Of a stretch of 64,000 nt of DNA, positions 25,801-38,996 are shown one piece after another. A model generated the notes under the pieces. The model did not search any database. It saw only the letters and a list, made by a program, of their open reading frames with translations, and was not told the DNA's origin. Location of the stretch: NCBI RefSeq assembly GCF_037975245.1, contig NC_092569.1, positions 34,882,668 through 34,946,667 on the forward strand. The letters run 5' to 3'. How positions within the stretch are numbered: the first letter of the stretch is position 1; every line of letters starts with the position of its first letter. The translations under genes and the position numbers were made by a program. Source of the stretch: Apostichopus japonicus. Lineage: Eukaryota > Echinodermata > Holothuroidea > Aspidochirotida > Stichopodidae.

Positions 25801-28800
25801 ACCTGAAGATCTTCCCTCGGCACTGACGATTATCTGTGTAATAAAATATATTGACTGAATACATTACAAGACATACAGAGTATTGCAGTCAACGGAAAGT
25901 AGGACAGATTAAATCTAATGTTAATCAAACCAGTTTGAGGGAAAGAACTTTTCGCAAACTGGTCCAAAATATGTTAGTTTAAGAGTAAAGTCGATTTTTA
26001 CTTTGGTTAATTCTCTGGATCACCACTTTCAATGATATTTTTCTTTTGTCTATATTTCATATCGAAAGCACAGGTCAATGATCACTTAGAGAGTACAACT
26101 TTCTTCAAGGAAACATTATAGTACTGGCATTTTTCCGGTTTTACAGCCACTCTGGCCCATGATACGTACGTGAAGAACAAAGGCAATAGCTGGCTGCTTC
26201 CCTTAACAGCTGTGTTGCAATTGCCTAATGCAGACATATGTTCTTTGTTCAAGTTATATTTTGACATTAAAACATTCTTTTGAAAAGTGTCATTTTACTT
26301 GTAAGGTAAGTTCATATCCATAGATGTGTATATCTTACTAACTAAACAATTGTAGCAGCGCTGCAGAAGCTCAGCTAAGCTTCTATTTGAAATCATATTT
26401 CTAGTGTTGTGCCGATATTGCCAATATCGGTCCTGGCCGATATCCGATATTTCAATCTCAATATCGGCCCCATACCGAAACCTACAATTTCTAAACAGAC
26501 ATAATGAATGTCAAATCGCACTTTAAGTCATACTTTAATACATAAAGTATCAGAAATATAATCGCCTATCGTAAAATAATATATTGCACAACTCATAGAC
26601 AGTAACCACTTGACAATTCCTTTGTGCCTATTCTATAACATTTGCCCTAACCTCTTTTTAACTGAATGATCATAGTCCCCATCAAGATGGCAACCGTTTG
26701 CTAGCATTTTGTTCTTGGAAAAACATAAGTCCATTCTTCCTGTTACTTCTGTTGAACGATTCGTTACTCTGTTTGACCCACTACGCTAAAAATTTAAGCT
26801 GCAAGTCTTATACAAAATGTCGTCACATAGAGCCACGAATTTCTTAGCAAAATATGACATCGAGTTATGAATAAAACTGACTTCATGAAGAAAAGACATG
26901 AGCGTATCCTAGCTAAGAACTTTCACTACTCTTAGTAATTAACAGAACCAAAACCACAATAGTTTCTTTATTTTTTTTTAACTTCCGTAAAAAGTATATT
27001 CTACCATTTGCCGGCTATACTGACAACTAAGCTTAGCCAAAATTAGCATTAATCGTTAACCAACCGAAAACAAATTGTGATACACAAACTTGATTCTCAA
27101 AATACAATCTTTTCAACAGTTATGTTCTAACAAAATGCATCCATGATACTCCTTGCAGCTTCTTAAAAGATACACAATTTTTGGAATGATTCAGTAGGGG
27201 GTGTCCAGGTGTTATAAATGTTATTCTCAGCTGAAGACTCAGATGCACTGTGCAAGTTAGTGTGATAAGCTACTACTGTATTTATATACATAAAGTCACA
27301 TAGACTTGTAAAATTTACTTTAAAGCGCTACAAAGACTGCTAAATACGTAGCGTTAGGTAGCCTGACTGGTAGGCTTACAGATTATTATATCATTAGAGC
27401 GGTAAATATTTTCAGAACTTGCGCCGTGCTAGTTTGACCAGCTAGAAAAGTTTCATAAATCACAGCAATAAACATGAAGTGGCTTTGTTGTTGGGAAAGA
27501 CGAAGCAAATGATCAATATCGATTTGCCGTTATTGGCAATGAGGCTAAATTCTACCGATACAAATATGCAGCCGATATTGCAATATCGGCTGATTCCGAT
27601 ATCAGAAACGATTATCGGCGCAACATTAGTTTTAATTGGCACTAAAGATCAGTTTATCCATTTTTGTTTGTTTGAAAGATATGTCATAGGCAGGATAACG
27701 ATGTCAATTCCTTTCCTCCTATCCCTTATTTTTCTTGCCTTATGCTCCTTCTTATAGCATACATAGTTCTTTATAATGATGGAAAGTTGAATTTCTTCAA
27801 AGTGGAAACACTGTCACGAGCTTAATATGAACAATTGATTGTTGTACTTATTGCTAGGAATAAACTATGCTCTATTGCAAGACAAAGAACCAACAGCATT
27901 GCACTTCGTAGTTTATGTTCATGCAGTGATAGAACGAAAACGTAAAAAAAATATATATATATTCCTCTGATAAACCTGGTAAATGTTGTGGATATCACGT
28001 TTGAACTATGCTGACCCAAAATTGCTCACGAAAATTGTTCACATACCATAATAGAACGGCCTTAAACTTCTTACAATCGACGAAGCACAGCAAAATGATT
28101 AAGAGCAGAAATTGGAATTGGCTCCAACAATATAAGTCATTCTCACACGTATTACACACACACAAACTGTGAAAAGGGTCAAATTGGAAATCTGTTGTCC
28201 TTTTACAGAGAATAACATCGAACTAGATTGGACTTGATCAAGTCTCCCACTGGCGGAATTATATCCCACAATGACGGGAAGTTAAGATGGAAGACATTTG
28301 GCTACTCACATCAAAACGCATGCTGGTCATGCATACTGAAATATTGCGAAACAAATAACATGATCATTGCATATGATTGTGGCCCATATTTCATTATAAG
28401 TGAAATCTTTACAGAAGCCCCTGTTTTGAACCCTCACATGACGACAAAAATATTCTTCCTGTACATTTTTGGTTCACCGCCATTCAAACTCTTATCTACC
28501 ATGCAAAATGTAAAACAACCTTAGTAACGCTACTTCGACAAATCTACGTGGTGCAGTAAGAAGAATCGACGTTTAGCATTAAAATTGTATCTTTTATAAC
28601 ATGATAATCATGATGATGATAAAAATTGCAAGAAATAAAGAATGTCAACAGAAAGGACAAACTAAAAAGAGGAAGTTACGGAAGACACGAGGAATTTAAT
28701 CTTCTTTTCTTTCAGACCAAGTCATTCATGACCAAAATTCCATAACGTGATATTGCTCTGCCATAGTGGATAAGATTTGAACATATACTCGGCTTTAAAT

Positions 28801-31800
28801 TTGTAAAAGTATGAAAGATCGGAAGCAGCTTAAACAAACACATGTATTTGTGTTTGTTAATTCCAAATAGTAATGACATAGACATGTTAGAACAGCCGAG
28901 CATATGACAGTTCACATTTTATGAATTGACGATGTTATCTGTCAAGACAAAAACATATTGTATAGCATCTCCAGTAGTGAATTTATACAATTCTCTAAAT
29001 AAACCAGAGAACAATCTTTAGATCAATATGAATAATAGAAGAATATGGCTCTAGATACAGAAAATAGTATCACACTACCTAAAGTCATGAAAAAAATTAA
29101 AATCTACATTTTATACTTTGCTGTTGCCAACAGAGTAAAGTGCACGGTATAATACTATCTCCACAAAAAGATTGATGCGGTCAAGGCGATTTGTTTGGGA
29201 TATAGCCAACGTTTTGTTGTCGTCGATAATGTTATTCAGGAAGCACAGACGGTGTTCGACGTCATTGTTTTATCTGTATGAAAAATTGTGTTTATTAACC
29301 AAACGCTGAGTATGTTTGTTCCTTTGAATACAGTGCTCGTTCGAACGATAACCACAAATTATGATAAAAAGGAATTTAATTAGATATCCTTCAACATATA
29401 AAGCGAATTATTACCATACAGTGAGTAATGATAAATGTTATGATTATAATACTTTCTAGTTTTTGCAACGTGTTAGAAAAAGAGACCTTTAAATACAGTG
29501 TAATGTATTTTATGTTGTTTAATTTCTAAAAGTCTATCATCGATGGTTTTGTTAAGTATAGGGAGTTTCCTTTGTATACTGAATTATATTACATGTTACG
29601 AAACGTTACGTTTTGTACTTCACCGAATAGCCACATCAGAAAGGGAGGGTGTAAGTCCACTGATTGAGGGCAGCGAAGAGCGAGAGTATGGGTGGGGAGC
29701 GGTGACTACTTCCATCGCATACATATTATAGATTGAGTACATTTTCAGTGGTCCTATTATAAGTAGTCTGGTCATTAAGTATGAAAGACGACATGCATGA
29801 GAATATCTTCGCGTTGGTTTTACATTTAATTACTGTATTTCAAATTTAGACTATTAAACGTTACAAGAACGTTTACATTATCGCCACGACTTAAATGAAC
29901 ACATTGTGTGAAAATCAAAATAAACTACGGTATTTGTGGTTAGAGAATATAACTTAAAGGATCTGAATGATTATCTGTCTTTCTCGTAGTAGTCTTTTTC
30001 CAGGTAATACGTTAACACATAATACACTATTTCGCACAGTTTTAGTTAATATATGCAGTAGATATTTAGTTCTTTGCATGGTGAACTAGCCTTAAATATT
30101 CCAATATTTGACAGAAAACATCACTTTGGATTGTCATTAGAATGTTGGTGAACTGGATTGTGTCAACGTTTTTTTTTAATAAAAATGAAATGTAATTTAA
30201 TTTTGGTGAGAATTTTCTCACTCCAATTATGTTGTATTCCTATTTCTCTGTTTTTTTACTGTTATAGATTATGTCTTAGTAAATAAAGAAAAAAAGACAA
30301 ACAAAAACAACAAAGCTATAAATTGAAAAGTATAATTATTTAAAAGACGATCAACTAGAAGAAGAATCATTTTATTTTTTAAAAAGTATATAAACGTTCT
30401 CTGCATCTACACTGAGTTATTCCGCTAGTAATATTAGCCTTTAGTGTTTTTCGTATGATCGGGTGAAATTTTAGATTTGCCTTGCGCACTATGTCCAGAA
30501 TACAGCCTAAATTTGAAGCTATAATGTAACAAAACTGATTAAATGGAAAAAATATACAACTCCTCCGTGCAATTGTCTTTATATGATAAGGCATTTATGC
30601 AGCTTTTTTTGTCTTATTTTTTTGTCTGGATTGATTACACAAAGACTAACGAAACATCTAACTACGATTTTATTTTGAGTATGATTTTATAACGTCTATT
30701 CCATTGGTAAGAGACTTTCAATCGTTTTAATCTTCTAATTTATTCAAATTACAGATCGTCTAATAACAGTATCAATTTTAAACAATGTTCTTACAATAAT
30801 ATTAGTTGTAATTATTATCACTAAATCGTTAACGTCGTTGCACATTTTATTATAATAGCGCGACACGTTAATTAGGAATACACAGTTAATCAAGTCGCAC
30901 ACATTCGACAAATAATGCGATACTTTACAGGTGTTTCATTTTAACTCACAAGAATCAAAAATAAAGTAAAAACAGCTTAATGTTCATAAAAGTACGTTAA
31001 AAGAAAAGGTATGTTACTTTTTCTTAAATTAATTAATTGAATGCCATATGACCATATATGGGGATGTGCACATTTTCTGTTACTGTTTTAGTTAGCTAAC
31101 GATATCTAAATATATCTCAATTAAGTTTCCCATTCGGAATCAAAATCTTCTTTTTTCCTTTTAATTTCCCTCTTATCTTGGCATTGTAATACGACATTAG
31201 GTATGAGTCGGTATCAAGGAGTTACCTTTGGTCAAGTTATATTACTTCTCGACATAATCATTAACGAATTCAGCCTCATTTAACTGTCACTTTAAAAAAA
31301 AGTTTTTCTTTACAAACTTTATCATTTCAAATAAAATAAAGGAACATGCCTTACAGTTGTTCTGCTCTAATATCCGTCATATTTAGAATAACGGATTATT
31401 GGGATTATATTTCTTTGGAATCTCTTACAATATATAGCGTAACTGAAGGAAATGAGAAACACAAAAAGAGAGAAAAATTAGAAGCTAGCCACTTAAACCG
31501 CCGGAGACATTTTCATGATCGCGTATCATACCATGCTTTAATGTAAGCAATTTGAAACCAGAACGTACTACCTGAAAAATAGCATTTGTTATTTTTCTGG
31601 CTTTGTGGAAGTATTTTATCTTTGATAATTCGTTCTGCGATAAATCCGTGTAACCTAAGTTTTCTATTTTTAGCATTAATTTAAGTTTCCATAAATTAGT
31701 TTTAAATTAGATTGACGTGTACACCAGTTGGATTTATTGTTATTCAACTTTGTTTCCTTGAATAATATGATATTTTCAAATACATTTCAAAGTACCTTTT

Positions 31801-33257
31801 TTTTGTTGAAGACTGTTTTTTAAAACTTTGGCACACATATAACGATATCTATTAAAGAGATCTCTATGAGCATGTAAAGGAAGTAAATATGTAGGTGCTC
31901 TTTAGAAATTTATATCTGAAACTTTCGTGTTTGGATGATAGTTCAAACAATATAATCAAACGTACAACTGAGCATTTCTTCTAATTTGATTAAACCTGAA
32001 CAACAGTTTCAAGTTATAGATTTCTGATTTAAAGGATGTACCTTGTCATTATAGTTTGTCTACTGTAGTTACCCAATTAAGCATCTTTGTGATTGGATTA
32101 TCACATAGAAATTGTTTTGTTTTAGATTAGTTAACGCATATGTTGCTTTAATGTATTCATCAGGATAACTCGGACAAAGACGAGCAATAAAATGTCTGTT
32201 CGGAAATCATATCAAAATAACAGAGCTGACAAAGGAAGTTGCCTTTACGCAGATGAAAACCAAATAATTCGTATGTAGTTTATATCGACAAATAAAAGCA
32301 AGGCATTATCACAAATATAAAGAAAACATTGAAAACATTTAACTATACAAAGCTTATCGAATATCGCTCTGTTTCAAAAGGGAATCTCATGATTGGATTT
32401 TTAATAAGAAGAACTTTTGTTTTTTAAAGTTATTGTATAGTATTAAGTTATCGCTGAAATAAATGAATTTCTTGTTTTTAGTTATCGTACTCGTAGCCAA
32501 TATTATGTATATATATATGGAGTATACATTTATGAGCTAGAATGATTTACATTTGAATTTAAGCTCACTAATTGTTAATATGAATGGAGTGTTGTAACGT
32601 GTTGGTATGGATCTGTGAAAGGTAGGGTTGGCTATTGGAGGGAAACCTTGTGAACAGATGTGCTGTAAAGGATATGTTGGGAACGATATACTCATAAGTT
32701 TGAAAAAAGGATTACTTTTTCCTGGCCTTATCACGAAACTTGATTGACTTTGAAAAATTGGTGTGTAACGAAAACACGTTTGAGATGTATGAATGAGCTT
32801 TTCTTCTAAGTATTTTACATGTGAGCAAATTTTAAAGAATACTGTATATAAGCAAAGAAGAACCGATTAGAGCTAATCTTTTGTTTTTATTCCAATATAT
32901 GTGGTTAAATTAAAAGACGTTTCGTTATTTTTATCGAAACACTGCTGTCGTTTCGCGAAGTTAAAAATTCTGAGTATTTCTAATTGAAGGCCTTCTAACT
33001 GTAATTTATCAGGATTTTTTATCGATATTTTCCTATTATTTCGAAGACGCTAACTCTTCACTTTGTCACATAATTTAACATTAACAGAGTTAGCTCAACA
33101 ACACATTGATGCAACTTATGTTATTTTTTTCGAAACAGAAAATATTCAATGGAGTAAAATATAAAATATATTAAACAATAGAAAGACTTACCATTTCTGT
33201 TCCAAACGAGTTCCAAATCGTCAAAACAGTCAAACAAACTTTGAAACACTTCTCCAT
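19451..33257 (-). CDS. FREP gene B: signal peptide, half-FReD, TIL, EGF-like, full FReD
   Basis: Eight exons: 33192-33257, 25803-25833, 24787-24959, 24135-24399, 23053-23264, 21932-22237, 21408-21669 and 19451-19809. Phases match at every junction and the sum is 1674 bp, 557 codons plus stop. Order by residue: leader 1-32; FReD N and middle parts without the C-terminal part, 33-178; cysteine-rich TIL domain 179-249; EGF-like plus FReD 250-557. The last FReD has the calcium-loop motif DRDND (455-459) and an unusual Cys/Tyr-rich insertion (about 477-517). FREPs are secreted recognition lectins, so a defence role is inferred. The half-FReD exon pair is frame-neutral and may be skipped, giving 411 residues. 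A different model, with the TIL-EGF-FReD exons belonging to a separate gene that has its own unseen leader, cannot be excluded. Confidence 0.8.
21408..21669 (-). CDS. Gene B exon 7: FReD middle part
   Basis: Acceptor TTTCATAG, donor GTGAGT, 262 bp, phase 0 in and 1 out. It encodes [23 protein letters not shown] and YQLRIDL, the core strands of the fibrinogen domain. Confidence 0.93.
21932..22237 (-). CDS. Gene B exon 6: EGF-like domain plus FReD N-terminal part
   Basis: Acceptor TTAAATTAG, donor GTGAGT after GGWT, 306 bp, phase 0 to 0. The first half has the spacing of an EGF-like module ([23 protein letters not shown]). The second half is a FReD start ([30 protein letters not shown]). Fusing both in one exon matches gene C exon 7. 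Confidence 0.92.
22398..22985. repeat. Tandem duplication inside gene B intron 5
   Basis: About 220 bp at 22398-22625 recur at 22754-22985. Shared blocks are TTTGAAGCCAACTCCGATGT, GCGACTATA(T/C)ATTAGGCC and CTTCCTGACTAAA/ATTCCTGACTAAA. The copies are clearly diverged. No open frame carries a domain. Confidence 0.7.
23053..23264 (-). CDS. Gene B exon 5: TIL-type cysteine-rich domain
   Basis: Acceptor GTTCTCTAG, donor GTCAGT, 212 bp, phase 1 to 0. It encodes [29 protein letters not shown] and [11 protein letters not shown], the trypsin-inhibitor-like pattern also found next to VWD domains. Gene C exon 6 is its counterpart (SCPAN, TTCDDPDG, CVCPDGFL, CIPLYECGCY). Whether it inhibits proteases or is structural is unknown. 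Confidence 0.88.
24135..24399 (-). CDS. Gene B exon 4: FReD middle part of the half-FReD
   Basis: Acceptor CTTTGAAG, donor GTAAGT, 265 bp, phase 0 to 1. It encodes [23 protein letters not shown] and YQLRMDF. No matching FReD C-terminal exon exists before the TIL exon 870 bp downstream, so this domain lacks the part carrying the calcium loop and ligand pocket. Confidence 0.88.
24787..24959 (-). CDS. Gene B exon 3: FReD N-terminal part of the half-FReD
   Basis: Acceptor TTTCCATCCAG, donor GTATGG, 173 bp, phase 1 to 0. It is the paralogue of gene A exon 3. Together with exon 4 (265 bp) it makes a 438-bp block that starts and ends in phase 1. Confidence 0.9.
25803..25833 (-). CDS. Gene B exon 2: 31-bp microexon
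   Basis: Identical to gene A exon 2, with acceptor TTACACAG and donor GTAGGTG. It shifts phase 0 to 1 and encodes [10 protein letters not shown] plus one base. In the skipped form it would splice directly to the TIL exon, also in phase 1. Confidence 0.8.
25834..33191 (-). other. Gene B intron 1 (7.4 kb)
   Basis: A long intron matching gene A intron 1, with extra blocks at about 26665-26860 and 27500-28095. It contains the hAT-like element at 26402-27628. No exon is recognised. Confidence 0.7.
26402..27628. mobile_element. hAT-like non-autonomous element (putative)
   Basis: Terminal inverted repeats TAGTGTTGTGCCGATA (26402-26417) and the reverse complement of TAATGTTGCGCCGATA (27613-27628) match at 14 of 16 bases. 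Inside both ends are further CGATAT palindromes. There is no transposase frame. I could not see a clear 8-bp target duplication. Copy 1 retains the left end at 2124-2139 but lacks the right end, so the insertion predates the segmental duplication. Confidence 0.45.
33192..33257 (-). CDS. Gene B exon 1: signal peptide
   Basis: The ATG at 33255-33257 opens 22 codons with the hydrophobic core VCLTVLTIW, then donor GTAAGT in phase 0. The start is supported by its near-identical paralogue in gene A. Confidence 0.85.
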
Positions 33258-33330
33258 GATTTCGAGTTTGTATAAATGACATGCGAAAATATGTTCGATG
33301 AAGTGCAAAATGGCAAATGACACAGGGTAT

Positions 33331-33339
33331 CTATTTAGG
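33331..33339 (-). promoter_or_regulatory. TATA-like element of gene B
   Basis: CCTAAATAG on the minus strand, 74 bp before the ATG, with the same position and sequence as in gene A. Confidence 0.4.
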
Positions 33340-35439
33340 GGTTACCAACACCCTATTGAAATGACCGTAGTAGTATGGATGTCCATTAATGCCATCATTT
33401 TATTTGAAATATGATTTGGTGAACAGCTTATACAAATGTGCTGCACATCTATGGTATTATTGGCTTGTGTGTAAAGAAGACTATTCGACATGCGCAATCC
33501 AACTTAATATTATTTACAGCTATATATATCTTGAACTTTCAGTCAATAGTGCAGTAAGCTTCAGTTGCATTTATGTTAAGTTGTCCTTGTTCCGATAAAT
33601 ACAGCATACCACCTACTGTATGCTTATTGACTATCGTGCCTCTAGTTCCAACGACAGCAACGGTATTGCAATTCAATCAATGTAAATGTATTTGTTTTTA
33701 AACGAATATTAATTACAATGATCACTTTTAATCTACAATACATTTAGTGTGGTTTATGTTAAAGTTATGTAGTTGTGTGCCAAACGTCAATGCTAGTAAG
33801 CCGATGAAATTAGTAGGAATGTTGATTTACTTGTTCTGGTTAAGCTGCTATTACCGATATTTTAAGAAACATGTATGAGTGATTATTTTAGCTAAGTTAC
33901 TTCGCTTTTGGTTGGAAGGCAAAATTAAAGCAGTATCGAAAGGACAGGAAGTGATACTACTAATAAGCACTATATAACATGCATGAACTAGTACAATACA
34001 TCTTATATACCGTGAAATTTACGGTATGATCTATCGTATACTATCAATATGTATGTACAAATATCTACTTAACACAGTTTGGAACATTCGAAGTTGGTCA
34101 GTGGTACGCTATATGAACAATACTTCCTTGTTTTATGATGCCTACGTGACATCCTGTTTGCGGAATCGAGTATCCTCACATCTGATTGAATAAACATTTC
34201 ATCTGTTACACTGGGCTTTGACTAATTTGTTTATTGACTGTAAGAATTACATCAATAATGGCTGTAAATTATAAGGAAAAATATTTTTCATTTATATAAG
34301 ATATTTAAGTGGTTCATTTAACAGTGGCCCCCATTTCTCAGGAGGCCCGAGGGTTGGTTACGAACAGTTTCGGCCAACGGAGACAACTGTCAGTGATGAT
34401 TTTGCATGAATAATTATATGAGTACCAGCACCTCTACGCCATAGTATTATTTAGCTGACAGTGGCGTAGCCAGAGGTAGAGGAAAAACTGTCCCTCCCAC
34501 ACACAAAACATTTTCAAGGGCCAAAACTGGGACGGCAAGGAAAATTAACCAAAGAAAATAAATAGCTATCATATATGATACTGGTCCGGTTACTTTATGT
34601 TACAGCGCAACGTTAAGACTGCTTCTCAGGAGGATTCTCTCTTTAGGTATATGCCCACTAAGCACAGAAATATGTTTCACTTCGAGTCAGTTATTGACAT
34701 TTCTAGACAAAGTTCCGTAAGTAGTACGGCACTGGATTTTTGTCTTTAATAAAAGATTACTGAGAAATCAGATAAATGTATATACCTACCTACGAGTATT
34801 AATATTTATTTGTAAATGTTTGATATCGTTAATATATACAAGACCGTAGCAATTGGGACCACGGGAAAAAGTAACTACCCCGTTCCCAAAGTTTCTTGCA
34901 ATATTTAACACTTTATAACACACTTTAATGTAGTTGAAGTCATTGTAATGATAGTGTCATATTTTTCTAAGACAGAAAACTATCACACAGGCGAGTGGCA
35001 CTCAACCCTGTAGGCCTCACCCATTAAGCCTCTCCCTGTACGGACGTCAAACAAGTTTGTGTCCCTTAAATGCGAATTGTCTTACGTAGTAGAGGCTGCA
35101 TTGCTTATTCAAGGTCATATCAATACAAGCGTCAATTCAGCCGTCATCGTAGTAATGCAATTCACGCACATTCCGTGAATCGGTCTGAAATAGTAGAGGA
35201 ATTTAAAAATCGAAATATTCTTTGTCAATGCCTGGCACGAATATAAAATAAACATAAGTAAAAACAAATTGATACCTTTTTCAACTAGAAGAAGAGTCAT
35301 GGATGCTAACCCCAATAAAATACGCCCTGCGGCAGCTACCAAAGTGAAAGGCATCCAGTCTGCTTTTCACTTGGAACAATTTCTTGATGTCAGTGGTGCG
35401 GCTGCTGCATTCTTTGCAGTTAGTGTCCATTCTTTGCAC

Positions 35440-37226
<1,787 letters not shown>

Positions 37227-37229
<3 letters not shown>

Positions 37230-38700
37230 TCTGTTTTAGATGTTGCTACGAATTACGTATGGAAATCTGATGGCGTTGTAAATTATGAGGGGATTGAAAC
37301 AAGTGAACAACTTTTTATTTGTTCGGGCGATATGATTTGCCTTTAGAAATGTAGTTTGAGCTTTGTTTTGGAATTACAATGTCTCAATGATTTAGTCACG
37401 AATGTGTAATCATATATATTGCCCTCCAATATATAGGACTAGTAATACTAATAAGTACAACATAATTGTTAAAATAGCTATTTTAACAATTACGGTATGT
37501 TATTCATATTTATTTAAATTGGCTGCATACGTATGTGTCGGCATAACAATTTTAGTGATATATGTGGCATGAATGAATGGCGAACAGGTATTGGTATATG
37601 GTGGTCGCAGTGACTAATGGCCTGTTTTCTTCATGGTCCACTTAATTAGGTCTCATCATAATTTGTCGTTGGGATTTATCATTGTTCCTTCATTCAGCCA
37701 GTTGTTTAGTTATTATGGGCAGGGCGGTACTGTACTTTACAAACGTTCACTCAGTATCCTGAGTAATCATGACTTGTTATTGCAGTTAAACGAATATTCC
37801 TTATATGTTGAATGTGAACATTGCATAATCACTTTGAATTTGGATAGTCATAAACAAAGTCAATAAAAATGAATAAAATTTATACTAAAATTGGAATGCA
37901 GATCGTACTTCTCGTTCAATAACGCTTCGAAGTAATTTCTCGCTATATAACATAGAACATCAGTGGAATCCCGTGTTTAAAAACGTTTTCCAACAGTTAT
38001 AAAGTATTGAATATTAGAAAAGCTGCCGTAATGTTGTTCAAACGTAATATTGTTGCTGGTTATATTGTAAACATTACATCTTGGCTAATGTGATTGTCGG
38101 TTAAAAATTAACGTTTCAACTTTAACCGTTCACAAAGAATATTTTTCTCTTCATATTTATGTCAATTTAATGTCATTTGTAAATGTTAGTTCAGATCCTA
38201 TAGAAATGTTGTCTAACATAATCATTCGTACTGCTCATTTATTTTTTACTCTTTGTTTGCGGAAGATTTTTCTTCGTTTGCGGAAGTTCCGCTAATCTAA
38301 TTTGCCAGAAATCCAAACCGTTGGTAATTCTACAAAATTGTTCATGATATATTTTAAGGTCATAAACATTAGTGATTTCGTACACAAGCAGTTATTTCCT
38401 AATCAACGCGGCGAATCTTTCCATTCAATCTAGGTCGGATGTGAAAAACAAGAGCCCTCGTTGATGTTACAAAAAGTGAGTTACAATATAAACAATATAA
38501 AAAATACGTTTTCTTAAATAACGACCCCAAAAATCACAAATATAAGACATAATAAAAAATCATTAATTCAATTATAAAGAATTAGGTCTGTTTATTGATT
38601 ATATATCATAGATTTTTAATATTATGTCTCTGCGTATACTTCTGAACAAGTAGACTTCATATTGTATTCCAAAAGACGTCAACATCTTTCGATCAATAGC
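37227..38700. other. Intergenic stretch before gene C
   Basis: AT-rich DNA with short frames only. A small palindrome (AATAGCTATT) occurs near 37475. Nothing else is supported. Confidence 0.6.
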
Positions 38701-38770
38701 GTGGCTGTTTTCCATTTTCTTTTGTCGCTTTTTGGCGAATGTTAACATTAACAATAACGCCGAACTTGAA

Positions 38771-38782
38771 TCACGTGATTGG
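38771..38782. promoter_or_regulatory. E-box and inverted CCAAT box upstream of gene C
   Basis: CACGTG (38772-38777) is followed at once by ATTGG, the reverse of CCAAT, about 135 bp before the gene C ATG. No TATA box is seen. The pairing is suggestive of a proximal promoter but unproven. Confidence 0.35.
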
Positions 38783-38914
38783 TTGTGTGTTCCCGAAAAC
38801 TTCGATATCTGCGTAGCAACACGAGGGTTTTCAAAGTAACTTAGAACATTGATGAGCTTGACAAGGAATTATCCAGAAAAACTCTTAGTTTCTACTAAAC
38901 ATTGAGAAAAGAAG

Positions 38915-38996
38915 ATGAGTGGAATTCAGTTTTCGTGTATTTTTCATTGCTTCCTTCTTGGTATTTGCATTTATTCTTCGATGGCGGGAAGCGTTG
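38915..38996 (+). CDS. Gene C exon 1: signal peptide
   Basis: The ATG opens a leader with core CIFHCFLLGICIY and a small-residue cleavage region (SSMAGSV). Donor GTAAGT, 82 bp, phase 1 out. Confidence 0.88.

Larger units (their letters stand above)
24428..35290. repeat. Segmental duplication, copy 2
   Basis: It matches 1 to ~10590. It carries gene B exons 1-3, the long first intron and the upstream flank. Since copy 1 starts at the window edge, the duplication probably extends further left, over the exon 4 equivalent. Confidence 0.93.
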
